64,000 nucleotides of DNA from Nemertoderma westbladi (Eukaryota; Xenacoelomorpha; Nemertodermatida; Nemertodermatidae). Below, piece by piece: positions 34,887 through 46,321 of this stretch. The notes under the pieces were generated by a model. The model was not told the origin of the DNA, did no database searches, and saw nothing but the letters and a program-made list of their open reading frames with translations. Within the stretch, counting starts at the first letter, position 1, and each line of letters opens with the position of its first letter. Both the position numbers and the translations under genes were made by a program. The stretch lies in NCBI GenBank assembly GCA_032718475.1, contig JAUCBJ010004961.1, positions 1 to 64,000 on the forward strand, given 5' to 3'.

Positions 34887-35909
34887 TTAAGAATGCTGTG
34901 CCGGCTTGTCAACAAAATTGCACCGCCACAACTCCCTATCACCCATGACATTTGCTAGATCACCCGCATCTTTAAGGCCAGTGTCCTTTAAGATGCGTCT
35001 CAAGAAAGTCATGGGCTGTCCACCATGCTTATTCACTCCATGAGGCTGCCAAAGTACAAGATTATGCACTGGCTGGTCCTCACGGCGAAAGCAATGTCCT
35101 GCAAAGCGGAGGCGATTTTGTTCTAGTGTAAAGCTTGGGGGAACCAATGAGACACCTCCAATGTTATATAGTGTCTGGTTGGAGATGTGTGCATTGTACT
35201 TGACACAATGAACCCGGCGTAGCATTCTTGTGAATGTGCCATCCAGAGATTTGGTGTCCTCAGCAGTTAGAGCCCAGCATGGACTCCCGTAGAGGAGTAC
35301 TGGAACTACTGCTGCTCTAAATAATCGGACCTTAAGTTTCCGATTAATTCTCGGTGACTTCCAAATCCTGGAAAGCCTATTCAAGGCTGCCCATGCCTTT
35401 CCCTTACGTATTCGAAGGTCCTCACCTGACTTCCGGATCCATGATCCCAGGTAACAGAAGTCGTCGACATGCTCAAGCATACCATCCTTTGAGCTTATGC
35501 TCATCCGATCACAGACTTGCTGAGGACTTTCAAAGTTAACTGTCAGAATTTTGGTCTTTCTGGAGTTAATAAAAAGACCAACACTAGAAGCAGCATGTTC
35601 TAATGAGCTGAGGAGCCGTTGGGCTCCCTCTAATGATTCTGAGAGTACTCCTAAGTCATCAGCAAAGTCTAGATCAGTTAGGTACTTGGCAGGATTTCCT
35701 CGACTTCTGGAGCCAGTAGGTGGAGTTATCATCACCCCATCATCATTATGCTGATCTAAGGACATGCGTAGAACATAGTCAACCACAATAATGAATAAGA
35801 ATGGTGCAAGTGTGTCTCCTTGGAGGACGCCCCATAACACTTCAAATGGTTCTGTGTCACCGTCAACAGTAGACACAAATGTTGTCGAACGGTGTAAGGC
35901 AGAGAGCAA
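34887..35909 (-). CDS. LINE reverse transcriptase, C-terminal part, fused to a satellite start codon
   Basis: 340 codons. The retroelement-encoded part begins at residue 8; the ATG and residues 1-7 (MLSALHR) come from the adjoining antisense satellite monomer. RT motif B is visible as GVLQGDTLAPFLF (27-39), and the catalytic FADD of motif C is at 82-85, within TDLDFADDLGVLS. GLFINSRKTK (111-120) and YLGS (153-156) match the following RT blocks. The thumb and C-terminal region include LLYGSPCW (205-212) and RLRFAGHC (266-273), as in many invertebrate LINE ORF2 proteins. The endonuclease domain and RT motifs up to A, with the first catalytic Asp, are absent. The product cannot be an active polymerase. 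The stop TAA lies 41 bp before the element's 3' end. Confidence 0.88.
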   Translation of the reverse strand: MLSALHRSTTFVSTVDGDTEPFEVLWGVLQGDTLAPFLFIIVVDYVLRMSLDQHNDDGVMITPPTGSRSRGNPAKYLTDLDFADDLGVLSESLEGAQRLLSSLEHAASSVGLFINSRKTKILTVNFESPQQVCDRMSISSKDGMLEHVDDFCYLGSWIRKSGEDLRIRKGKAWAALNRLSRIWKSPRINRKLKVRLFRAAVVPVLLYGSPCWALTAEDTKSLDGTFTRMLRRVHCVKYNAHISNQTLYNIGGVSLVPPSFTLEQNRLRFAGHCFRREDQPVHNLVLWQPHGVNKHGGQPMTFLRRILKDTGLKDAGDLANVMGDRELWRCNFVDKPAQHS

Positions 35910-37139
35910 ATGGAAAACTCATTTCCCCACCCACGGTGTAAGGCACAGAGCAAATGGAAAACTCATTTCCCCACCCACGGTGTAAGCCGCAGAGCAAATG
36001 GAAAACTCATTTCCCCACCCACGGTGTAAGGCAGAGAGCAAATGGAAAACTCATTTCCCCACCCACGGTGTAAGGCACAGAGCAAATGGAAAACTCATTT
36101 CCCCACCCACGGTGTAAGGCACAGAGCAAATGGAAAACTCATTTCCCCACCCACGGTGTAAGGCGCAGAGCAAATGGAAAACTCATTTCCCCACCCACGG
36201 TGTAAGCCGCAGAGCAAATGGAAAACTCATTTCCCCACCCACGGTGTAAGGCACAGAGCAAATGGAAAACTCATTTCCCGACCCACGGTGTAAGGCACAG
36301 AGCAAATGGAAAACTCATTTCCCCACCCACGGTGTAAGGCACAGAGCAAATGGAAAACTCATTTCCCCACCCACGGTGTAAGGCACAGAGCAAATGGAAA
36401 ACTAATTTCACCACCCACGGTGTAAGGCAGAGAGCAAATGGAAAACTCATTTCCCCACCCACGGTGTAAGGCGCAGAGCAAAAGGAAAACTCATTTCCCA
36501 ACCCACGGTGTAAGGCGCAGAGCAAATGGAAAACTCATTTCCCCACCCACGGTGTAAGGCAGAGAGCAAATGGAAAACTCATTTCCCCACCCACGGTGTA
36601 AGGCGCAGAGCAAAAGGAAAACTCATTTCCCAACCCACGGTGTAAGGCGCAGAGCAAATGGAAAACTAATTTCCCCACCCACGGTGTAAGGCACAGAGCA
36701 AATGGAAAACTCATTTCCCCACCCACGGTGTAAGGCAGAGAGCAAATGGAAAACTAATTTCCCCACCCACGGTGTAAGGCGCAGAGCAAATGGAAAACTC
36801 ATTTCCCCACCCACGGTGTAAGGCGCAGAGCAAATGGAAAACTCATTTCCCCACCCATGGTGTAAGGCAGAGAGCAAATGGAAAACTCATTTCCCCACCC
36901 ACGGTGTAAGGCACAGAGCAAATGGAAAACTCATTTCCCCACCCACGGTGTAAGGCACAGAGCAAATGGAAAACTCATTTCCCCACCCACGGTGTAAGGC
37001 AGAGAGCAAATGGAAAACTAATTTCCCCACCCACGGTGTAAGGCACAGAGCAAATGGAAAACTCATTTCCCCACCCACGGTGTAAGGCACAGAGCAAATG
37101 GAAAACTCATTTCCCCACCCACGGTGTAAGCCGCAGAGC

Positions 37140-40100
37140 AAATGGAAAACTCATTTCCCCACCCACGGTGTAAGCCGCAGAGCAAATGGAAAACTAATTT
37201 CCCCACCCACGGTGTAAGCCGCAGAGCAAATGGAAAACTCATTTCCCCACCCACGGTCTAAGGCACAGAGCAAATGGAAAACTCATTTCCCCACCCACGG
37301 TGTAAGCCGCAGAGCAAATGGAAAACTCATTTCCCCACCCACGGTCTAAGGCACAGAGCAAATGGAAAACTCATTTCCCCACCCACGGTGTAAGGCACAG
37401 AGCAAATAGAAAACTCATTTCCCCACCCACGGTGTAAGCCGCAGAGCAAATGGAAAACTCATTTCCCCACCCACGGTCTAAGGCACAGAGCAAATGGAAA
37501 ACTCATTTCCCCACCCACGGTGTAAGCCGCAGAGCAAATGGAAAACTCATTTCCCCACCCACGGTGTAAGGCACAGAGCAAATGGAAAACTCATTTCCCC
37601 ACCCACGGTGTAAGCCGCAGAGCAAATGGAAAACTCATTTCCCCACCCACGGTCTAAGGCACAGAGCAAATGGAAAACTCATTTCCCCACCCACGGTGTA
37701 AGCCGCAGAGCAAATGGAAAACTCATTTCCCCACCCACGGTCTAAGGCACAGAGCAAATGGAAAACTCATTTCCCCACCCACGGTGTAAGCCGCAGAGCA
37801 AATGGAAAACTCATTTCCCCACCCACGGTGTAAGGCACAGAGCAAATGGAAAACTCATTTCCCCACCCACGGTGTAAGCCGCAGAGCAAATGGAAAACTA
37901 ATTTCCCCACCCACGGTGTAAGGCGCAGAGCAAAAGGAAAACTCATTTCCCCACCCACGGTGTAAGGCAGAGAGCAAATAGAAAACTCATTTCCCCACCC
38001 ACGGTGTGAGGCACAGAGCAAATGGAAAACTAATTTCCCCACCCACGGTCTAAGGCACAGAGCAAATGGAAAACTCATTTCCCCACCCACGGTGTAAGGC
38101 AGAGAGCAAATAGAAAACTCATTTCCCCACCCACGGTGTAAGGCACAGAGCAAATGGAAAACTCATTTCCCCACCCACGGTGTAAGCCGCAGAGCAAATG
38201 GAAAACTCATTTCCCCACCCACGGTCTAAGGCACAGAGCAAATGGAAAACTCATTTCCCCACCCACGGTGTAAGCCGCAGAGCAAATGGAAAACTCATTT
38301 CCCCACCCACGGTGTAAGGCACAGAGCAAATGGAAAACTCATTTCCCCACCCACGGTGTAAGCCGCAGAGCAAATGGAAAACTCATTTCCCCACCCACGG
38401 TGTAAGGCAGAGAGCAAATGGAAAACTCATTTCCCCACCCACGGTGTAAGGCACAGAGCAAATGGAAAACTCATTTCCCCACCCACGGTGTAAGGCACAG
38501 AGCAAATGGAAAACTAATTTCCCCACCCACGGTGTAAGGCACAGAGCAAATGGAAAACTAATTTCCCCACCCACGGTGTAAGGCACAGAGCAAATGGAAA
38601 ACTAATTTTCCCACCCACGGTGTAAGGCGCAGAGCAAAAGGAAAACTCATTTCCCCACCCATGGTGTAAGGCACAGAGCAAATGGAAAACTAATTTCCCC
38701 ACCCACGGTGTAAGGCACAGAGCAAATGGAAAACTAATTTCCCCACCCACGGTGTAAGGCACAGAGCAAATGGAAAACTAATTTTCCCACCCACGGTGTA
38801 AGGCACAGAGCAAATGGAAAACTAATTTCCCCACCCACGGTGTAAGGCACAGAGCAAATAGAAAACTAATTTCCCCACCCACGGTGTAAGGCGCAGAGCA
38901 AATGGAAAACTCATTTCACCACCCACGGTGTAAGGCACAGAGCAAATGGAAAACTCATTTCCCGACCCACGGTGTAAGGCGCAGAGCAAAAGGAAAACTC
39001 ATTTCCCCACCCACGGTGTAAGGCAGAGAGCAAATGGAAAACTCATTTCCCGACCCACGGTGTAAGCCGCAGAGCAAATGGAAAACTAATTTTCCCACCC
39101 ACGGTGTAAGGCGCAGAGCAAAAGGAAAACTCATTTCCCCACCCATGGTGTAAGGCACAGAGCAAATGGAAAACTAATTTCCCCACCCACGGTGTAAGGC
39201 ACAGAGCAAATGGAAAACTCATTTCCCCACCCACGGTGTAAGGCACAGAGCAAATGGAAAACTAATTTCCCCACCCACGGTCTAAGGCACAGAGCAAATG
39301 GAAAACTAATTTCCCCACCCACGGTGTAAGGCACAGAGCAAATGGAAAACTAATTTTCCCACCCACGGTGTAAGGCACAGAGCAAATGGAAAACTAATTT
39401 CCCCACCCACGGTCTAAGGCACAGAGCAAATGGAAAACTCATTTCCCCACCCACGGTCTAAGGCACAGAGCAAATGGAAAACTCATTTCCCCACCCACGG
39501 TGTAAGGCACAGAGCAAATAGAAAACTCATTTCCCCACCCACGGTGTAAGCCGCAGAGCAAATGGAAAACTAATTTCCCCACCCACGGTCTAAGGCACAG
39601 AGCAAATGGAAAACTCATTTCCCCACCCACGGTGTAAGCCGCAGAGCAAATGGAAAACTAATTTCCCCACCCACGGTCTAAGGCACAGAGCAAATGGAAA
39701 ACTCATTTCCCCACCCACGGTCTAAGGCACAGAGCAAATGGAAAACTCATTTCCCCACCCACGGTGTAAGCCGCAGAGCAAATGGAAAACTAATTTCCCC
39801 ACCCACGGTCTAAGGCACAGAGCAAATGGAAAACTCATTTCCCCACCCACGGTGTAAGCCGCAGAGCAAATGGAAAACTAATTTCCCCACCCACGGTCTA
39901 AGGCACAGAGCAAATGGAAAACTCATTTCCCCACCCACGGTCTAAGGCACAGAGCAAATGGAAAACTCATTTCCCCACCCACGGTGTAAGCCGCAGAGCA
40001 AATGGAAAACTCATTTCCCGACCCACGGTGTAAGGCACAGAGCAAATGGAAAACTCATTTCCCCACCCACGGTGTAAGCCGCAGAGCAAATGGAAAACTC

Positions 40101-43100
40101 ATTTCCCCACCCACGGTGTAAGGCACAGAGCAAATGGAAAACTCATTTCCCCACCCACGGTGTAAGCCGCAGAGCAAATGGAAAACTAATTTCCCCACCC
40201 ACGGTCTAAGGCACAGAGCAAATGGAAAACTCATTTCCCCACCCACGGTCTAAGGCACAGAGCAAATGGAAAACTCATTTCCCCACCCACGGTCTAAGGC
40301 ACAGAGCAAATGGAAAACTCATTTCCCCACCCACGGTCTAAGGCACAGAGCAAATGGAAAACTCATTTCCCCACCCACGGTGTAAGCCGCAGAGCAAATG
40401 GAAAACTAATTTCCCCACCCACGGTCTAAGGCACAGAGCAAATGGAAAACTCATTTCCCCACCCACGGTCTAAGGCACAGAGCAAATGGAAAACTCATTT
40501 CCCCACCCACGGTGTAAGCCGCAGAGCAAATGGAAAACTCATTTCCCCACCCACGGTGTAAGCCGCAGAGCAAATGGAAAACTCATTTCCCCACCCACGG
40601 TGTAAGGCACAGAGCAAATGGAAAACTCATTTCCCCACCCACGGTCTAAGGCACAGAGCAAATGGAAAACTCATTTCCCCACCCACGGTGTAAGCCGCAG
40701 AGCAAATGGAAAACTCATTTCCCCACCCACGATGTAAGGCACAGAGCAAATGGAAAACTCATTTCCCCACCCACGGTGTAAGCCGCAGAGCAAATGGAAA
40801 ACTCATTTCCCCACCCACGGTGTAAGGCACAGAGCAAATGGAAAACTCATTTCCCCACCCACGGTGTAAGCCGCAGAGCAAATGGAAAACTCATTTCCCC
40901 ACCCACGGTGTAAGCCGCAGAGCAAATGGAAAACTCATTTCCCCACCCACGGTGTAAGGCACAGAGCAAATGGAAAACTCATTTCCCCACCCACGGTGTA
41001 AGGCACAGAGCAAATGGAAAACTCATTTCCCCACCCACGGTGTAAGCCGCAGAGCAAATGGAAAACTAATTTCCCCACCCACGGTCTAAGGCACAGAGCA
41101 AATGGAAAACTCATTTCCCCACCCACGGTGTGAGGCACAGAGCAAATGGAAAACTAATTTCCCCACCCACGGTCTAAGGCACAGAGCAAATGGAAAACTA
41201 ATTTCCCCACCCACGGTCTAAGGCACAGAGCAAATGGAAAACTCATTTCCCCACCCACGATGTAAGGCACAGAGCAAATGGAAAACTCATTTCCCCACCC
41301 ACGGTGTAAGCCGCAGAGCAAATGGAAAACTCATTTCCCCACCCACGGTGTAAGGCACAGAGCAAATGGAAAACTCATTTCCCCACCCACGGTGTAAGGC
41401 ACAGAGCAAATGGAAAACTCATTTCCCCACCCACGGTGTAAGCCGCAGAGCAAATGGAAAACTAATTTCCCCACCCACGGTCTAAGGCACAGAGCAAATG
41501 GAAAACTCATTTCCCCACCCACGGTGTAAGGCACAGAGCAAATAGAAAACTAATTTCCCCACCCACGGTGTAAGGCGCAGAGCAAATGGAAAACTCATTT
41601 CCCCACCCACGGTGTAAGGCACAGAGCAAATAGAAAACTCATTTCCCCACCCACGGTGTAAGGCACAGAGCAAATAGAAAACTAATTTCCCCACCCACGG
41701 TGTAAGGCGCAGAGCAAATGGAAAACTCATTTCCCCACCCACGGTGTAAGGCACAGAGCAAATGGAAAACTAATTTCCCCACCCACGGTCTAAGGCAGAG
41801 AGCAAATGGAAAACTCATTTCCCCACCCACGGTGTAAGGCACAGAGCAAATGGAAAACTCATTTCCTCACCCATGGTGTAAGGCAGAGAGCAAATGGAAA
41901 ACTCATTTCCCGACCCACGGTGTAAGCCGCAGAGCAAATGGAAAACTAATTTCCCCACCCACGGTCTAAGGCACAGAGCAAATGGAAAACTAATTTCCCG
42001 ACCCACGGTGTAAGGCACAGAGCAAATGGAAAACTCATTTCCCCACCCACGGTCTAAGGCACAGAGCAAATGGAAAACTCATTTCCCCACCCACGGTGTA
42101 AGCCGCAGAGCAAATGGAAAACTAATTTCCCCACCCACGGTCTAAGGCACAGAGCAAATGGAAAACTCATTTCCCCACCCACGGTGTAAGGCACAGAGCA
42201 AATGGAAAACTCATTTCCCCACCCACGGTGTAAGCCGCAGAGCAAATGGAAAACTAATTTCCCCACCCACGGTCTAAGGCACAGAGCAAATGGAAAACTC
42301 ATTGCCCTACCCACGGTGAAGCCGCAGAGCAAATGGAAAACTCATTTCCCCACCCACGGTGTAAGCCGCAGAGCAAATGGAAAACTCATTTCCCCACCCA
42401 CGGTGTAAGGCACAGAGCAAATGGAAAACTCATTTCCCCACCCACGGTGTAAGGCACAGAGCAAATGGAAAACTCATTTCCCACCCACGGTCTAAGGCAC
42501 AGAGCAAATGGAAAACTAATTTCCCCACCCACGGTCTAAGGCACAGAGCAAATGGAAAACTCATTTCCCCACCCACGGTGTAAGGCACAGAGCAAATGGA
42601 AAACTCATTTCCCCACCCACGGTGTAAGCCGCAGAGCAAATGGAAAACTAATTTCCCCACCCACGGTCTAAGGCACAGAGCAAATGGAAAACTCATTTCC
42701 CCACCCACGGTCTAAGGCACAGAGCAAATGGAAAACTCATTTCCCCACCCACGGTGTAAGCCGCAGAGCAAATGGAAAACTAATTTCCCCACCCACGGTC
42801 TAAGGCACAGAGCAAATGGAAAACTCATTTCCCCACCCACGGTCTAAGGCACAGAGCAAATGGAAAACTCATTTCCCCACCCACGGTGTAAGGCACAGAG
42901 CAAATGGAAAACTCATTTCCCCACCCACGGTGTAAGGCACAGAGCAAATGGAAAACTCATTTCCCACCCACGGTCTAAGGCACAGAGCAAATGGAAAACT
43001 AATTTCCCCACCCACGGTGTAAGGCACAGAGCAAATGGAAAACTCATTTCCCCACCCACGGTGTAAGCCGCAGAGCAAATGGAAAACTAATTTCCCCACC

Positions 43101-43460
43101 CACGGTCTAAGGCACAGAGCAAATGGAAAACTCATTTCCCCACCCACGGTCTAAGGCACAGAGCAAATGGAAAACTCATTTCCCCACCCACGGTGTAAGC
43201 CGCAGAGCAAATGGAAAACTAATTTCCCCACCCACGGTCTAAGGCACAGAGCAAATGGAAAACTCATTTCCCCACCCACGGTCTAAGGCACAGAGCAAAT
43301 GGAAAACTCATTTCCCCACCCACGGTGTAAGCCGCAGAGCAAATGGAAAACTAATTTCCCCACCCACGGTCTAAGGCACAGAGCAAATGGAAAACTCATT
43401 TCCCCACCCACGGTCTAAGGCACAGAGCAAATGGAAAACTCATTTCCCCACCCACGGTCT
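37140..43460. repeat. Satellite domain of alternating GTCTAAGGCAC / GTGTAAGCCGC monomers
   Basis: The two subtypes alternate over about 6 kb, often as GTGTAAGCCGC + CTAATTT followed by one or two GTCTAAGGCAC monomers (2- and 3-monomer repeats). The private change CACGATGTAAGG occurs with its changed A at 40732 and 41260, exactly 528 bp (12 monomers) apart. Confidence 0.75.
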
Positions 43461-44250
43461 AAGGCACAGAGCAAATGGAAAACTCATTTCCCCACCCACG
43501 GTGTGAGGCACAGAGCAAATGGAAAACTAATTTCCCCACCCACGGTGTAAGGCACAGAGCAAATGGAAAACTCATTTCCCCACCCACGGTGTGAGGCACA
43601 GAGCAAATGGAAAACTCATTTCCCCACCCACGGTGTAAGGCACAGAGCAAATGGAAAACTCATTTCCCCACCCACGGTGTAAGGCACAGAGCAAATGGAA
43701 AACTCATTTCCCCACCCACGGTGTAAGGCACAGAGCAAATGGAAAACTCATTTCCCCACCCACGGTGTAAGGCACAGAGCAAATGGAAAACTAATTTCCC
43801 CACCCACGGTCTAAGGCACAGAGCAAATGGAAAACTCATTTCCCCACCCACGGTCTAAGGCACAGAGCAAATGGAAAACTCATTTCCCCACCCACGGTGT
43901 GAGGCACAGAGCAAATGGAAAACTAATTTCCCCACCCACGGTGTAAGGCACAGAGCAAATGGAAAACTCATTTCCCCACCCACGGTGTGAGGCACAGAGC
44001 AAATGGAAAACTCATTTCCCCACCCACGGTGTAAGGCACAGAGCAAATGGAAAACTCATTTCCCCACCCACGGTGTAAGGCACAGAGCAAATGGAAAACT
44101 CATTTCCCCACCCACGGTGTAAGGCACAGAGCAAATGGAAAACTCATTTCCCCACCCACGGTGTAAGGCACAGAGCAAATGGAAAACTAATTTCCCCACC
44201 CACGGTCTAAGGCACAGAGCAAATGGAAAACTCATTTCCCCACCCACGGT
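43459..44250. repeat. 9-monomer higher-order repeat, two copies (396 bp)
   Basis: The monomer order at 43459-43851, including GTGTGAGGCAC monomers, is repeated exactly 396 bp later at 43855-44247. Confidence 0.85.
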
Positions 44251-45525
44251 CTAAGGCACAGAGCAAATGGAAAACTCATTTCCCCACCCACGGTGTGAGG
44301 CACAGAGCAAATGGAAAACTCATTTCCCCACCCACGGTGTGAGGCACAGAGCAAATGGAAAACTCATTTCCCCACCCACGGTCTAAGGCACAGAGCAAAT
44401 GGAAAACTCATTTCCCCACCCACGGTGTGAGGCACAGAGCAAATGGAAAACTAATTTCCCCACCCACGGTGTAAGGCACAGAGCAAATGGAAAACTCATT
44501 TCCCCACCCACGGTCTAAGGCACAGAGCAAATGGAAAACTCATTTCCCCACCCACGGTCTAAGGCACAGAGCAAATGGAAAACTAATTTCCCCACCCACG
44601 GTGTAAGCCGCAGAGCAAATGGAAAACTTATTTCCCCACCCACGGTGTAAGGCGCAGAGCAAATGGAAAACTCATTTCCCGACCCACGGTGTAAGGCGCA
44701 GAGCAAAAGGAAAACTCATTTCCCACCCACGGTGTAAGGCACAGAGCAAATGGAAAACTCATTTCCCCACCCACGGTCTAAGGCACAGAGCAAATGGAAA
44801 ACTAATTTCCCCACCCACGGTGTAAGCCGCAGAGCAAATGGAAAACTCATTTCACCACCCACGGTGTAAGGCACAGAGCAAATGGAAAACTCATTTCCCC
44901 ACCCACGGTGTAAGCCGCAGAGCAAATGGAAAACTCATTTCCCCACCCACGGTGTAAGGCACAGAGCAAATAGAAAACTAATTTCCCCACCCACGGTGTA
45001 AGCCGCAGAGCAAATGGAAAACTCATTTCCCCACCCACGGTGTAAGGCACAGAGCAAATGGAAAACTCATTTCCCCACCCACGGTGTAAGGCACAGAGCA
45101 AATAGAAAACTAATTTCCCCACCCACGGTGTAAGGCACAGAGCAAATGGAAAACTCATTTCCCCACCCACGGTGTAAGGCGCAGAGCAAATGGAAAACTC
45201 ATTTCCCCACCCACGGTGTAAGCCGCAGAGCAAAAGGAAAACTCATTTCCCGACCCACGGTGTTAGGCAGAGAGCAAATGGAAAACTAATTGCCCCACCC
45301 ACGGTGTAAGGCAGAGAGCAAATGGAAAACTAATTGCCCCACCCACGGTGTAAGGCACAGAGCAAATGGAAAACTAATTTCCCCACCCACGGTGTAAGGC
45401 GCAGAGCAAATGGAAAACTCATTTCCCCACCCACGGTGTAAGGCACAGAGCAAATAGAAAACTAATTTCCCCACCCACGGTGTAAGGCGCAGAGCAAATG
45501 GAAAACTCATTTCCCCACCCACGGT

Positions 45526-46069
45526 CTAAGACACAGAGCAAATGGAAAACTCATTTCCCCACCCACGGTGTGAGGCACAGAGCAAATGGAAAACTAATTT
45601 CCCCACCCACGGTGTAAGGCACAGAGCAAATAGAAAACTAATTTCCCCACCCACGGTGTAAGGCGCAGAGCAAATGGAAAACTCATTTCCCCACCCACGG
45701 TCTAAGACACAGAGCAAATGGAAAACTCATTTCCCCACCCACGGTGTGAGGCACAGAGCAAATGGAAAACTAATTTCCCCACCCACGGTGTAAGGCACAG
45801 AGCAAATAGAAAACTAATTTCCCCACCCACGGTGTAAGGCGCAGAGCAAATGGAAAACTCATTTCCCCACCCACGGTCTAAGACACAGAGCAAATGGAAA
45901 ACTCATTTCCCCACCCACGGTGTGAGGCACAGAGCAAATGGAAAACTAATTTCCCCACCCACGGTGTAAGGCACAGAGCAAATAGAAAACTAATTTCCCC
46001 ACCCACGGTGTAAGGCACAGAGCAAATGGAAAACTCATTTCCCCACCCACGGTCTAAGGCACAGAGCAA
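45526..46069. repeat. 4-monomer higher-order repeat, three copies (176 bp)
   Basis: The series GTCTAAGACAC, GTGTGAGGCAC + CTAATTT, CAAATAG + CTAATTT, GGCGCAG is repeated at 176-bp steps from 45526, 45702 and 45878. GTCTAAGACAC is a marker of these units, present in the first two copies, reverting to GTCTAAGGCAC at the end of the third, and seen again near 48472. Confidence 0.85.
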
Positions 46070-46321
46070 ATGGAAAACTCATTTCCCACCCACGGTGTAA
46101 GGCACAGAGCAAATGGAAAACTCATTTCCCCACCCACGGTGTAAGCCGCAGAGCAAATGGAAAACTAATTTCCCCACCCACGGTGTAAGGCACAGAGCAA
46201 ATGGAAAACTCATTTCCCACCCACGGTGTAAGGCACAGAGCAAATGGAAAACTCATTTCCCACCCACGGTGTAAGGCACAGAGCAAATGGAAAACTCATT
46301 TCCCCACCCACGGTGTAAGCC

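Larger units (their letters stand above)
34846..35890 (-). mobile_element. 5'-truncated LINE (non-LTR retrotransposon) insertion
   Basis: About 1,043 bp of non-satellite sequence replaces no satellite bases: monomers stop at CCCAC (34845) and resume at GGTGTAAGG (35891). On the minus strand it holds the C-terminal part of a reverse transcriptase, a 3' UTR of about 40 bp and a short (TAG)n tail (CCTAGTAGTAGTA) abutting the satellite. Truncation at the 5' side and a simple-repeat 3' tail are typical of target-primed LINE integration. A target duplication of at most 2 bp (AC) is possible. The uninterrupted frame suggests a recent insertion. The clade was not resolved. Confidence 0.88.

Noticed and set aside
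35354-35754. Plus-strand frames inside the LINE
   Set aside because: They are shadows of the antisense reverse transcriptase frame, which has clear motifs.
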